A stretch of 64,000 nt of DNA from Bacilli bacterium (GTDB lineage: Bacteria > Bacillota_I > Bacilli_A > RF39 > UBA660). A program made the position numbers and the translations under genes. The notes under the pieces are model-generated. The model had not been told where the DNA came from, ran no database searches, and was given only the letters and a program-made list of their open reading frames with translations. Of this stretch, positions 42,830 to 53,113 are shown one piece after another (within the stretch, counting starts at the first letter, position 1; each line of letters starts with the position of its first letter). Where the stretch lies: contig JAFYEA010000009.1 of NCBI GenBank assembly GCA_017544525.1, positions 1-64,000 of the forward strand, given 5' to 3'.

Positions 42830-44916
42830 AAGAATATCCTTTCTACTTCTTTTACACTATTAATTAATTTAATTTCATCAATAAAATTGTGTAAATAATT
42901 AATATCTTTTACTTTACAAGTAATATCATAAAATAATTCTTTATTTCTGTTTATTAAATTAATTGAATCAATTGATATATCACTCTTGGTAGCAACTGTT
43001 ACTATCTGCATTAATATATCTCCAACATCTTCTATAAATACCTTTAATTTAGCAGTATATCTATTATCAACATTTGCTTCCCATTTTGCTTCAATTATTC
43101 TTTCACCATTTATATCAATGTTAGGGCAATTTTTAGAATGAATTTTAACTCCATATCCACGAGTTATATAACCAACTATATCTTCTCCATATACAGGATT
43201 ACAACAAGTTGCCAAAGTGCATAATATATCTGTAGAACCAGCGATTATAATTCCACTACCATTTTTACCTGGTTTTTTAGGTAATGATATTTTTTTCTTT
43301 TGTTCTTTTACTTCAACTCTGCTAAGAATCCTTGAAGGTAAATATCTCATTGTAGATACTGAAAAATAAATATCATCTAAGTTGTCTAAGCTTAAATCCT
43401 TGCATATTTTTTCAACATTTTCTTCACTAAATATTTCATTAAAATCGAGACTTCTTTTCTTACATTCAGCCATTAACATTTCGTGACCAAGAGTTAAATA
43501 TTTTTCTCTTTCTTTTTTATAGAAATATGCTTTAATTCTGCTTTTGGCAGTTTCAGTCTTAACAAACTTTAACCAACCTTTAGATGGTGCATGACCTTTT
43601 TGAGTTATTAATTCAACTAAATCATTGTCTTGCAACTCATAATCAAGTTTTACCATTTTTCTATTAACTAGAGCACCTATTGTACTATTGCCAACTTCAC
43701 TATGGATTTTATATCCAAAATCAATTGGAGTAGCTCCAGCTGGAAGTTCAATAATATCTCCTTTAGGAGTATAAACATATATTTCATTTCTTTTAAGTTC
43801 ATCTTTAATATTAACAAAGAATTCCATGTTTTGTTCAATATCATTTACTTCTACTAAAACTCTAAATTGTTCCAATATCTTGTCTAAATTGTTTTTAACA
43901 CTACCATCAGTTTGTTCTTTATAACTCCAATGAGATGCTACACCTTTTTCAGCTATTTCATCCATCTCATAAGTTCTTACTTGTAGTTCATATATTCTCT
44001 TATCCTCACCAAAAACAGTAGTATGTAAACTTTGATATAAATTTGGTTTTGGATTTGCAATATAATCTTTAAACCTATTAGGTATTGGTGAATATTTTGC
44101 TTGAACAAGACCTACTACTCTATAACAATCCTCAATAGTATCAACAAGTACTCTTATACCTAATAAATCATATATATCTTCCCATTTTTTACCATTTTTA
44201 AGTTTATTATATACACCTCTAACTGATTTAACACGAGATAATATTTCATACTTAATATTATGAGCATCAAGTATTTGCATAATCTCATATTTCATTCTAG
44301 ATAAAGATTTTTCAAGTTCAAATTTATCGGCATTTATTCTTTCTAATACGTCTTTATATCCTTCTGGATCAGAATATTGTAAGCATAAATCTTCCATTTC
44401 ACTTTTCATCTTTTTCATACCAAGTCTATGAGCAAGTGGAATATAAATATTTTGTGTTTCATCTATTATATATTGTTGATGTACTTCATCATGAACTTTT
44501 AACGTCCTTAGATTATGAAGTCTATCGGCAAACTTAATAAACAAAGTTGCTGGATTTTCAGATAAACCAACAATTATTCTTCTATATTTTTCTGGATTGT
44601 TAATCTTAAATGTTTGTCTTAAATTACTTATTTTTGTAATAGAAGAAACAATATTAGCTGAATCTGTTCCAAACATTTCTTCTATTTCTTCATAAGTCAT
44701 TTTCTTTAAAGAAATAGCTTCATGTATTAGAGCACAACCTATTGTTAATGGATCCATTTTTAAAGCAGCTAAAATATAGGCAACATTAATTGGATGAAGT
44801 ATATAATCTTCACCCGTTTCTCTTTTCATTCCTTCATAAACTATTTTAGCTTGTTCATAATATTTGTTTATAAAATCAATATATTCTTTTTCCATATATG
44901 ATTTTAATAAATCCAT
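42826..44916 (-). CDS. rel: RelA/SpoT homologue, hydrolase motif degenerate
   Basis: A 696-residue long RSH protein that makes (p)ppGpp: HD-like domain (about 20-170), synthetase domain (about 215-330, YDLLGIRVLVD ... YELQVRT), TGS domain (about 380-445) and ACT-like C-terminus (about 625-696). In the HD domain H41 and D131 (KFADRLHN) are kept, but the H-D-x-x-E-D motif reads H65-E-A-I-S-L70, so ppGpp hydrolysis is probably lost. No Shine-Dalgarno sequence precedes the ATG. A strong GAGGGTGAT lies before an in-frame AUA at 44943, which would add nine residues matching the usual N-terminus. Confidence 0.9.
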   Translation of the reverse strand: MDLLKSYMEKEYIDFINKYYEQAKIVYEGMKRETGEDYILHPINVAYILAALKMDPLTIGCALIHEAISLKKMTYEEIEEMFGTDSANIVSSITKISNLRQTFKINNPEKYRRIIVGLSENPATLFIKFADRLHNLRTLKVHDEVHQQYIIDETQNIYIPLAHRLGMKKMKSEMEDLCLQYSDPEGYKDVLERINADKFELEKSLSRMKYEIMQILDAHNIKYEILSRVKSVRGVYNKLKNGKKWEDIYDLLGIRVLVDTIEDCYRVVGLVQAKYSPIPNRFKDYIANPKPNLYQSLHTTVFGEDKRIYELQVRTYEMDEIAEKGVASHWSYKEQTDGSVKNNLDKILEQFRVLVEVNDIEQNMEFFVNIKDELKRNEIYVYTPKGDIIELPAGATPIDFGYKIHSEVGNSTIGALVNRKMVKLDYELQDNDLVELITQKGHAPSKGWLKFVKTETAKSRIKAYFYKKEREKYLTLGHEMLMAECKKRSLDFNEIFSEENVEKICKDLSLDNLDDIYFSVSTMRYLPSRILSRVEVKEQKKKISLPKKPGKNGSGIIIAGSTDILCTLATCCNPVYGEDIVGYITRGYGVKIHSKNCPNIDINGERIIEAKWEANVDNRYTAKLKVFIEDVGDILMQIVTVATKSDISIDSINLINRNKELFYDITCKVKDINYLHNFIDEIKLINSVKEVERIFL

Positions 44917-44957
44917 TAATTCATCATAAGTATAATTTTTTATACTATCACCCTCTT

Positions 44958-47186
44958 TTATGAGTTTATTCCTTTTATTTTTAATTCTTCGACTTCATCA
45001 TCATCATCTTCTTCAGGTTTATCTATACTTCTCTTTTCTAAAATCATCCAAATTCTAGGACCAATTAGTAATGAAGATACTGTACCAGCAAGCAATCCAA
45101 TTAATATAGCAATATTAAATGTAATAATATCATTTAAACCTACACATATTAATGTAACTATAGATACTATTGTAGTAATACTTGTCCATATATTTCTATT
45201 AATAGTTTGAACTGAAGAAGTATTAACTAATTTAATTAATTCTTCTTTAGTTAATTTCTTTCTATTATGATATAGTTTCTTTCTATTATCTCTAATTCTA
45301 TCAAATACAACAATTGTATCATTAATTGAATAACCAATGATTGTAAGAAGTGCCGCTACTATAATAAAGTCTACACTAATATTAAATATTGCAAATAAAG
45401 CAAGAATTATTAATACATCATGCATTAACATTAATATACCAGTAATAGCATAATTAAGATTGAATCTAATAGCTATATATATAATGATTGCTATTAATGA
45501 ATAACATAATGCTTTAATAGCATTTTTAGTTAAACTCTTAGTAACTAAATTGCTAATTTCACTAACTGATGTTGATATACCAAGTTCACCTAATTCTTTT
45601 TTTATTTGAATTTCTGTTTCTTCTTCAAGTATATTATTTAATTTAACATATCCTTCTGTTTTACTTCCAATATAATAATCATAATCTCTAACATCATAAT
45701 CTTTTACTATTTCAATTACTTTGTTAAAATCAATATCTTTTTCACTAGTTAAATTAATATTAGTTCCACCAGTAAAATCAACACCGAAGTTAAATCCTTT
45801 TAATAATACAAAAGCAATTCCTACTAAAATAATTACAACAGATGTGATAATTGGATACTTAGCAATTTTAACATAATTAAATTCTTTTTTATTCTTTATT
45901 TTTCCAAATAAAGCTATTTGTTTATCTTTAAATGATCCACTTTTTACTAAATTATTAACAAGTAATCTGTATAGTATTACACATGTAAATACTGTTACAA
46001 ATATAGTAATTATTAACATAGTAGCAAATCCTCTTACAGTTGATTCACCAAATACATATAAAACTATTCCAGCTATTAACGTAGTAATATTAGCATCTAT
46101 AATAGATGTTAGACTACTTTTACTACCCTCTTTATAAGAAACGTTTAATTTACTATTTTGAGATAATTCATCTTTTACTCTCTCATTAGATATTATTATT
46201 GAATCTACTGCCATACCAATACCTAATACTAAAGCAGCAATTCCTGTTAAAGTTAATACTCCATCAACAGCATTAAATATTACAAATACAAATAGTATAT
46301 AAGCAAATAAACATACAGCACCAATAAAACCACTTAATCTATATTTAAATATTAAAATTAATGAAATAACAACTAAAGTAATAATACCAGCAATACCCGT
46401 TTTACTAATTGTTTCTTCACCAAATGTTGGAGAAACACTCTTAGGAGTCGCTTCTTCAGTTAACTTAGTTGGTAAAGATCCACTATTAATTAAATCAGCT
46501 AAATTTTCAGCTTGTTCTTTAGTAAAACTCCCACTAATAGTTACGGTATTACTACTTAGTCCTTCATAAACATATGCAGCAGAAATACATTTCATATTTC
46601 CATCTTTACCGCATTCATCTTTCATCTTTTCATATGAATCTGTTTTTTCATCAAAATCTAACCAAGTAACAATTAAATTATTTCCACTTGGTCTTTCACT
46701 TAAATCTTTTGTTATTGTATAAAAAGCTTCAATATCATCAATATCTAAAGCAACTTCATGTCTTAATTCTTTAGTATTATAATTATATCTTGCTCCATTT
46801 CTACCTAAAATATCACTAGTTAATAATAATTTATCATTAGTATCTCTAAAACTTAGTACAGCAGTAGTACTAATTCTATTTCTTGCTTCTTCTTCATTAG
46901 ACACTCCAGGTAATTGAACTCTAATTAAATTATCACCTTCAACAGTAATAACAGGTTCACTTACACCTAAAGTATCTATTCTTTTAACAATCGCAGAATA
47001 TGTTTTTTCTAAATCTGTACTTGTTAATTCTTCTCCTTCAATTAAAGATTCAACATTATAAAGGATTTCAAAACCGCCTTGTAAATCAATACCATAAGAT
47101 ATATTTTTAACTATTGGTTTTATTAGAAAAAAACCACCTACCAAAATTATTAAAACACATATAATTGTTAATAAATTCTTTTTCAT
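44958..47186 (-). CDS. secDF: Protein-export membrane protein SecDF (fused)
   Basis: A 742-residue fusion of SecD (about 1-430) and SecF (about 440-742), 12 helices in total. SecD shows the GIDLQGGFEILY motif after the first helix and the GIAALVLGIGMAVDSIIISNER region. SecF shows FGVDFTGGTNINL and TIIGYSINDTIVVFDRIRDNR. It uses the proton gradient to help Sec-dependent export. An acidic tail (EEDDDDEVEE) lies at the C-terminus. It starts 1 nt after the ComN-like gene and is followed by rel. Confidence 0.96.
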   Translation of the reverse strand: MKKNLLTIICVLIILVGGFFLIKPIVKNISYGIDLQGGFEILYNVESLIEGEELTSTDLEKTYSAIVKRIDTLGVSEPVITVEGDNLIRVQLPGVSNEEEARNRISTTAVLSFRDTNDKLLLTSDILGRNGARYNYNTKELRHEVALDIDDIEAFYTITKDLSERPSGNNLIVTWLDFDEKTDSYEKMKDECGKDGNMKCISAAYVYEGLSSNTVTISGSFTKEQAENLADLINSGSLPTKLTEEATPKSVSPTFGEETISKTGIAGIITLVVISLILIFKYRLSGFIGAVCLFAYILFVFVIFNAVDGVLTLTGIAALVLGIGMAVDSIIISNERVKDELSQNSKLNVSYKEGSKSSLTSIIDANITTLIAGIVLYVFGESTVRGFATMLIITIFVTVFTCVILYRLLVNNLVKSGSFKDKQIALFGKIKNKKEFNYVKIAKYPIITSVVIILVGIAFVLLKGFNFGVDFTGGTNINLTSEKDIDFNKVIEIVKDYDVRDYDYYIGSKTEGYVKLNNILEEETEIQIKKELGELGISTSVSEISNLVTKSLTKNAIKALCYSLIAIIIYIAIRFNLNYAITGILMLMHDVLIILALFAIFNISVDFIIVAALLTIIGYSINDTIVVFDRIRDNRKKLYHNRKKLTKEELIKLVNTSSVQTINRNIWTSITTIVSIVTLICVGLNDIITFNIAILIGLLAGTVSSLLIGPRIWMILEKRSIDKPEEDDDDEVEELKIKGINS

Positions 47187-47187
47187 A

Positions 47188-47484
47188 TCACATCAAATTC
47201 TCCTTGTCAGTTATTATATCATCTTTATCTTTATAACTATTTAGTTTATTCATTACATAATCATTTAATAAAAGATTATCACAATTTATTATATCGCTGA
47301 TTAATTCATGTAGTTCTAAATTGACTTTATTCTTCCATGACTTTTCAACTAAATAGTTCCATATATCTTTTTCTGTTACACATTTAAAACCAAGATTCTT
47401 TAATTCCTTAGCTTTAGAATATAATGCAGGGGTTACCCTTTCATATAATTCTCTTAAACTCTTAAATTCAACAGTATCATTCAT
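47188..47484 (-). CDS. ComN-like post-transcriptional regulator
   Basis: A 98-residue protein similar to the ComN/YrzD post-transcriptional regulator family, which in Bacillus is encoded upstream of secDF. Helical sequence with LRELYERVTPALYSKAKELK and TEKDIWNYLVEKSWKNK. In Bacillus subtilis ComN affects comE mRNA. The role here is inferred. GAAGAGGCATT precedes the ATG, and a TATAAT at 47506-47511 on the minus strand is a likely -10. First gene of the operon. Confidence 0.75.
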   Translation of the reverse strand: MNDTVEFKSLRELYERVTPALYSKAKELKNLGFKCVTEKDIWNYLVEKSWKNKVNLELHELISDIINCDNLLLNDYVMNKLNSYKDKDDIITDKENLM

Positions 47485-47521
47485 AATGCCTCTTCACCCG
47501 TATTAATTATACAATAACATT

Positions 47522-47547
47522 AAAAAAAAAGAAACGTTAAGTTTCTT
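47522..47547 (-). terminator. Intrinsic terminator of the M16 peptidase pair
   Basis: Stem AAGAAAC / GTTTCTT (47529-47547) with a nine-base T run on the minus strand. Confidence 0.85.
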
Positions 47548-48811
47548 ATTTAATTGTTCTAATAACACTAACATTATCAAAATTAAATTGCTTTAAAATA
47601 TCTATTGCTTTATCATAATCCATATTTAATATAGATGAATATTCATTATAATCTATTTTGTTTTCCATTAAAATAGATTCACATATATTATATTCAACAT
47701 CTTCTATATTATCAAAATCCATTATATATGATTTCAATAATAATTTTTTCTTTCTTTCAAATTCATTTTTACTAAATGTTAATTTTTTAATATCTTTACT
47801 TATTCTATCAATGAATATGTCTCCATCATTACATAATGCACTTATTGCAATAACAACATAATCATCTATTATATTTACGTTATAGCCAATAGATACAACT
47901 ATATTTTCATTTTTATATTTTTCAAATAAAGCTCCAGATGCAGAAAAATTATTAAATAATATTAAATTGATATATCTTCTTAATAAAGAATTGCTTTTGA
48001 TGTTAAAAATATTCTTTTTCATCTTAATCGCATACTTTACTCTAACATCTTCCATATCTTTTTTTATTTCTTCATAAGAAATATTTACTTTTTCTAATTC
48101 TTTATTTTTCATTCTATGTGGTATTTTTTTAGGTTTAATATTTATTCTATTAATATAATCTTTAATAACATTCATAACATCATTAGGATCAAAATTACCA
48201 GTTACTATTATAAATGTATTATTAGGAACATAAAAGTCATTATATATTTCATTTAATCTTTTAGCAGTTATTCCTTCTATATCGTTTCTTTCACCTACTA
48301 CTGTATTTTTAACATATGAATTATTAAATAAATTCTTATATAATTGATCAAACATATAACTATTAATTTGATCTTTATACATATCTATTTCTTCACCTAT
48401 AATACCCTTTTCTTCTTCAACACATTTTTCATTTATATTAGTATTATAGAAAATATCTAATAATAGTTTTAAATTTTCAATTAAATTAATACTTCCAAAA
48501 ATATTATAATTAGTTCCGTGATAATTAGTCCATGCATTAGCAAGACTTCCCAAACTATTAATTCTTTCAGATATTTCTTTATTCTCTGATAATGCCATTA
48601 CTTTGTGTTCTAAAAAGTGAGCACTACCTGGTATAACATTAACTATTTTGTTGCCCTTTTTATATTGAGTTACATTTGCTCCATATTTTACTGATATTGA
48701 AATATAAAAGTTTCTTGTTTTATTAGTGGGATATAAATATACTTCTAAACCATTTGAAAGTTTTTCATAATAAATGTTTTCATCCACTTTTTCAAAAGTT
48801 TTCTTTTTCAT
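47546..48811 (-). CDS. M16 family zinc peptidase (YmfH-like)
   Basis: A 421-residue pitrilysin-family peptidase. The inverted zinc site H65-F-L-E68-H69 is present, with the downstream Glu in the EEKGIIGEEIDMYKD helix. It pairs with the next gene upstream, which lacks the site, as in the YmfF/YmfH pair of Bacillus. Probably cytoplasmic peptide turnover. The start overlaps the partner gene by 1 nt (TAATG), with GGGGGATAACTA as the ribosome site. Confidence 0.9.
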   Translation of the reverse strand: MKKKTFEKVDENIYYEKLSNGLEVYLYPTNKTRNFYISISVKYGANVTQYKKGNKIVNVIPGSAHFLEHKVMALSENKEISERINSLGSLANAWTNYHGTNYNIFGSINLIENLKLLLDIFYNTNINEKCVEEEKGIIGEEIDMYKDQINSYMFDQLYKNLFNNSYVKNTVVGERNDIEGITAKRLNEIYNDFYVPNNTFIIVTGNFDPNDVMNVIKDYINRINIKPKKIPHRMKNKELEKVNISYEEIKKDMEDVRVKYAIKMKKNIFNIKSNSLLRRYINLILFNNFSASGALFEKYKNENIVVSIGYNVNIIDDYVVIAISALCNDGDIFIDRISKDIKKLTFSKNEFERKKKLLLKSYIMDFDNIEDVEYNICESILMENKIDYNEYSSILNMDYDKAIDILKQFNFDNVSVIRTIK

Positions 48812-50067
48812 TAGTTATCCCCCTTTAACATATAAATTGTACTTAATTTAATTTTTTTATTTAATTCTATTACTTCATCAATTGTAACTTCATTTATTTT
48901 ATCTCTATAATCTTCTATATCTTCAATATATTCAAATTCTCTATAATAATATGTATTTACTTGTGATACTACATCATCATAATAACTATTTATATAAGTA
49001 TTAATAGTCTTTTTAGCTGATTCAAATAATCTCTTTACTTTATTAATATCTGACATATCTTCAACACATTTTTTAATTAACTCTATTGTTTTGTCATAGT
49101 TATTCTTATTAATACCAGCATATATAGTTAATGATGGATTATACTTTGATACATAAGATCCTATACTATAACATAAGGAATTTTCTTCTCTTACAACATT
49201 AAATAATATTGAATCATTCATAGTGCCTAATATTGTATTATATACTCTTAACACATGACTTATTTCATGATAATTCATATTAAGTAGTCTATATCCAACA
49301 TATAGTTTAGATTGGTTAAATGGTAATGAATCTATTTTAGTATTAACTTTTTCACTATATTTATGTTTAATAGTTAGTGACATTTTTTTAGTATTACTTT
49401 TTATCTTTCCAAATATTTCAAATAATAAATCAGAAATACTTTCATCTACTTCTCCAATTACTGCAATATCAAATTTATATGTTCCGTCAAATAAAGTCTT
49501 ATAAAAATCATATAAATTTGCTGGAGTTACTCCTTCTATTTCTTCTAGTGTAGGAATAGAGCTATACGCACTTTCAGTTCCTTTATACATTACTTTAGAA
49601 TATTCTATACTTGCATATAGATTTGGATTTGATTTAACAGATTTTATTCCAGCTATTCCATCGTTCTTAACAATATCAAAATGTTCTTTTTTAAATTCAT
49701 TATTGCTAACATTAGGATTAAAAACTATTTCTTTTAAAAAATCTAAAGATTCTTTCCAATATTTATTATCTGTATATTTAGGATTTATAAAATCTAGAGC
49801 AAAACTAATTGTTTCACACTTTCCATTCATACTAAAAGAAGTAGAAACTCTTGCTCCATATAAGTCTTCTCCTTTTGTTGCCATTTTGTTTTTTGTATTA
49901 TATTTCTTAGAAGAATAAACTAATATATTTGTTAAAGCATTACTAAAAACTATGTCTTCTTTATTAAAATATTTTGTAAAAAATAAAATTACGTTAACAG
50001 TTTTAAATCTATCTGAATTTATTAAATGAAGATTTATATTATTTCTAGTTATTTTTTTATATTCCAT
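48811..50067 (-). CDS. M16 family inactive partner (YmfF-like)
   Basis: A 418-residue M16-fold protein without the HxxEH zinc motif in the corresponding position (FSNALTNILVYSSKKYN). The C-terminal R/Y region (NVVREENSLCYSIGSYVSKYNP) typical of M16 partner subunits is present. It is therefore likely to form a heterodimer with the active peptidase encoded next. AGGAGGCAAC precedes the ATG. Confidence 0.85.
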   Translation of the reverse strand: MEYKKITRNNINLHLINSDRFKTVNVILFFTKYFNKEDIVFSNALTNILVYSSKKYNTKNKMATKGEDLYGARVSTSFSMNGKCETISFALDFINPKYTDNKYWKESLDFLKEIVFNPNVSNNEFKKEHFDIVKNDGIAGIKSVKSNPNLYASIEYSKVMYKGTESAYSSIPTLEEIEGVTPANLYDFYKTLFDGTYKFDIAVIGEVDESISDLLFEIFGKIKSNTKKMSLTIKHKYSEKVNTKIDSLPFNQSKLYVGYRLLNMNYHEISHVLRVYNTILGTMNDSILFNVVREENSLCYSIGSYVSKYNPSLTIYAGINKNNYDKTIELIKKCVEDMSDINKVKRLFESAKKTINTYINSYYDDVVSQVNTYYYREFEYIEDIEDYRDKINEVTIDEVIELNKKIKLSTIYMLKGDN

Positions 50068-50085
50068 GTTGCCTCCTAAACATTA

Positions 50086-50111
50086 AAAAGAAGATAATAT
50101 TATCTTCTTTT
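50086..50111 (-). terminator. Intrinsic terminator of deoD
   Basis: A long palindrome AAAAGAAGATAAT / ATTATCTTCTTTT with a T tail on the minus strand, 17 nt after the stop codon. Confidence 0.85.
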
Positions 50112-50127
50112 ATATTATTAACAATTA

Positions 50128-50835
50128 TTAATCTTTTATAACTGATTCTAAAGCTAGAGTAATCATTTCATCTAATTTTCTTTCTCTTGCTTCTGAATCA
50201 ATTAAATCATGAGTAATTAAATTATCACTTATTGTAAATAATGCTGTTGCTTTTTTCATAAACCTATTAGCATTATATACAAGTGCATATGTTTCCATTT
50301 CTACTGCTTTACAACCTAAATCAGTATATTTACTATAATCATTATTATCAGTATAAAAAGCTTCTGAAGAATGAACTCTTCCTACTTTTAAATCTACACC
50401 TTTTATTCTAGCTGTATTCATTATTACACTGTTTAGTTCAGCAGAAGTATTTAAGATTTCTAAATCTTCTTTACCAGATTCAATATCAAAATTAGTTATT
50501 GAATATACTGAATCAGCAAGTAATACATCATATACTTTTAAATTTGCATCATAACTACCTGCTGTTCCTATTCTAATAATTTTTTCAACACCATAATCAT
50601 TAAATAATTCATAACTATATATTCCCATACTTGGAATACCCATACCACTTGAAAAAATTGTTACTGGTACTCCTTTATAAGTTCCAGTATATGCAAGTTC
50701 ACCTCTTACTTTATTAACAAGTCTTGGATTTTCTAAATATTTATGTGCTATATAATGAGTCCTGTTAGGATCTCCTGGCATTAACACACGTGGTGCGATA
50801 TCTTCTTTTTGACTTTCAATATGTACTGTTGGCAT
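50128..50835 (-). CDS. deoD: Purine-nucleoside phosphorylase, DeoD type
   Basis: A 235-residue hexameric-type PNP. Recognised by MPTVHIESQKEDIAPRVLMPGDP (in pieces VHIESQKEDIAP and LMPGDPNR), FSSGMGIPSMGIYSYEL, IRIGTAGSY and the active-site EMETYALV and SDNLITHD. It splits purine nucleosides with phosphate for salvage. AGGAGGGTAAT precedes the ATG. It follows ftsK by 14 nt. Confidence 0.95.
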   Translation of the reverse strand: MPTVHIESQKEDIAPRVLMPGDPNRTHYIAHKYLENPRLVNKVRGELAYTGTYKGVPVTIFSSGMGIPSMGIYSYELFNDYGVEKIIRIGTAGSYDANLKVYDVLLADSVYSITNFDIESGKEDLEILNTSAELNSVIMNTARIKGVDLKVGRVHSSEAFYTDNNDYSKYTDLGCKAVEMETYALVYNANRFMKKATALFTISDNLITHDLIDSEARERKLDEMITLALESVIKD

Positions 50836-50849
50836 ATTACCCTCCTATA

Positions 50850-53105
50850 TTATTCTTCAGTATTATTATCTTCATATTTTACAAGGACATCTCTTGGTTT
50901 ACTTCCTTTAGCAGGTCCTACTATTCCTTCTTCTTCAAAAGTATCCATAATACGAGCTGCCCTATTATATCCTAAACTAAATTTTCTTTGTATTAATGAT
51001 GCACTTATTTGACCAGTTCTAATAGCATAATCAAGTATTTCATTATACATTACATCTTTTTCTTTGTTATCTCCTCCAGAAGAACCACCACCTGATGATG
51101 AACTACTAGAAGATGAATTTAGATTAGTAAAATCATCGCTATATCTAGGTCCATGACAATTATTTTTAATAAAATCAACGACTCTTGCTATTTCTGCATC
51201 TGATACAAAACTTCCTTGAATACGAGTTGGTGCATTATCATCCATTGGTTTATATAGCATATCACCTTTACCAAGAAGTTTTTCTGCTCCAGTCATATCT
51301 AAAATTGTTCTACTATCAATAGAAGATGAAACGGCAAATGATATACGTGTTGGAATATTAGCTTTTACTACACCAGTAATAACGTCAGTTGATGGTCTTT
51401 GTGTTGCAACAATTAAATGTATTCCAGCAGCACGAGCAAGTTGAGTTATTCTCATAATTGATTCTTCAACTTCTTTAGCAGCTACCAACATTAAATCTGC
51501 TAACTCATCTATAATTACTAGTATAAATGGCATTTTATGTAATGTTGGATCTTTCTTTTGGTTCTTTTCAACATATTCATTATATGTAGTTATATTCTTA
51601 GTATTTGTATTTTTGAATGTCTCATATCTTTCATCCATTATTCCTACTATTCTTTGAAGAGCAGCGCTTGCTTTCTTAGGGTCAGTAACAACAGGGGTAA
51701 TTAAATGAGGTATTCCATCATATACATTAAATTCAACTTTTTTAGGATCCACAAGAACCATTTTTACTTCTTCTGGAGTAGTTCTCATTAATATTGAAAG
51801 AATTATATTGTTGATACATACTGATTTACCACTACCAGTAGCACCTGCTACTAACATATGTGGTGTCTTATTTATCTCAACAATTTTCACTCTACCCATT
51901 ATATCTCTACCTAATGGAGCTAGTAATTTAGAATCTGGTTTACCAGTAACTTCTTTAGACTCCATTATTTCTCTCATAGATACAGGTAATATATTTTGGT
52001 TTGGAACTTCTACACCAATTGTATTTTTTCCTGGAATTGGTGCTTCAATTCTTATTTCCTTAGCAGCTAATGCTAAAGCTATCTCACGAGATATACTAAG
52101 TACTTTATTAACCTTAGTACCTCTTTCTAAATTCATTTCATATTGAGTAATGGCAGGTCCTACATGAACTTCAACTACTCTAGCAGTCATACCAAAATCT
52201 CTAAATACTCTTTCTAATGTTCTTGTATTAGAATTAATAACTTCAGTAGATGATCCTTTACCTTTAGAAGTATTGATATCTAATAACTCAATACCTGGTT
52301 TTACATATTCAACATTATCTTCAACTGGTAATTCTATTTTTTTGTCTTCTTTTATTTCATCATTTCTATGACTTGTAATATCTTCTACGCTAGTAATAAC
52401 CACTCTTTTATCAATTGATTTATCATCTTTTATTTCATCATCATCTTCGTCGTCATCATCATCAATTCTTTTTGACTTTTTATCTTTAACTTTTTCATCT
52501 TCTTCATCATCGCTACTAAATATTTTCTTAAATGGCGCTATTATTGCTTTACCTATATCAGATAAAGTTAAATCAAATATCATTACAAATCCAAAGAATG
52601 CAAGTATCGCTATTACTATAAATGAACCTTCAATATCAAACAAAGATACCAGAATATAAGATAAAACTGCTCCAACCATACCACCACCAGTATTGCTTAA
52701 TGCATAAGTACTAGTAGTCTTTGCCGTTGTGAAAGCATTATCTATATTACTAATCGTTACTTTTAATATTTCTGCCGGTTTAATGTTAAAGTCACTTATA
52801 TATTTAACATGTGATAAAGCAAGTATAACAATAACAACTGTATATACACCAATTAATCTACCTGTTAAATAATTTATTTTACTTCTAACTGCTAACATTA
52901 CTATTCCAAGTAATAAGTTTAATCCTAAGAATATTACATACCAAGAACCAAACATAAAAATGGCAAATTTCTTTATTAATTCACCTACTACTCCAAAACT
53001 ACCAAGTCCTACAACTGATAGTAGCATCAACAATAATGCTATTAATTCACTAGTATAAGGAAAACCTTTTTTACCTTCAGTTTTTCTTTTCTTTCTTTTT
53101 GCCAT
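50850..53105 (-). CDS. ftsK: DNA translocase FtsK/SpoIIIE
   Basis: A 751-residue DNA translocase. Four to five N-terminal helices (about 20-195) are followed by an acidic linker with runs of Asp (DDDDEDDDE), the motor domain with Walker A VAGATGSGKSVC and Walker B FILVIIDELADLM, a Ser/Gly-rich stretch (about 655-675), and the gamma winged-helix domain (ISASLIQRKFSLGYNRAARIMD). It moves chromosome ends through the closing septum. It follows ezrA by 8 nt, linking cell division genes. Confidence 0.95.
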   Translation of the reverse strand: MAKRKKRKTEGKKGFPYTSELIALLLMLLSVVGLGSFGVVGELIKKFAIFMFGSWYVIFLGLNLLLGIVMLAVRSKINYLTGRLIGVYTVVIVILALSHVKYISDFNIKPAEILKVTISNIDNAFTTAKTTSTYALSNTGGGMVGAVLSYILVSLFDIEGSFIVIAILAFFGFVMIFDLTLSDIGKAIIAPFKKIFSSDDEEDEKVKDKKSKRIDDDDDEDDDEIKDDKSIDKRVVITSVEDITSHRNDEIKEDKKIELPVEDNVEYVKPGIELLDINTSKGKGSSTEVINSNTRTLERVFRDFGMTARVVEVHVGPAITQYEMNLERGTKVNKVLSISREIALALAAKEIRIEAPIPGKNTIGVEVPNQNILPVSMREIMESKEVTGKPDSKLLAPLGRDIMGRVKIVEINKTPHMLVAGATGSGKSVCINNIILSILMRTTPEEVKMVLVDPKKVEFNVYDGIPHLITPVVTDPKKASAALQRIVGIMDERYETFKNTNTKNITTYNEYVEKNQKKDPTLHKMPFILVIIDELADLMLVAAKEVEESIMRITQLARAAGIHLIVATQRPSTDVITGVVKANIPTRISFAVSSSIDSRTILDMTGAEKLLGKGDMLYKPMDDNAPTRIQGSFVSDAEIARVVDFIKNNCHGPRYSDDFTNLNSSSSSSSSGGGSSGGDNKEKDVMYNEILDYAIRTGQISASLIQRKFSLGYNRAARIMDTFEEEGIVGPAKGSKPRDVLVKYEDNNTEE

Positions 53106-53113
53106 TATTTCAC

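Noticed and set aside
51808..52146. 112-codon open frame on the plus strand
   Set aside because: Antisense to the ftsK motor domain; no ribosome site or domain.
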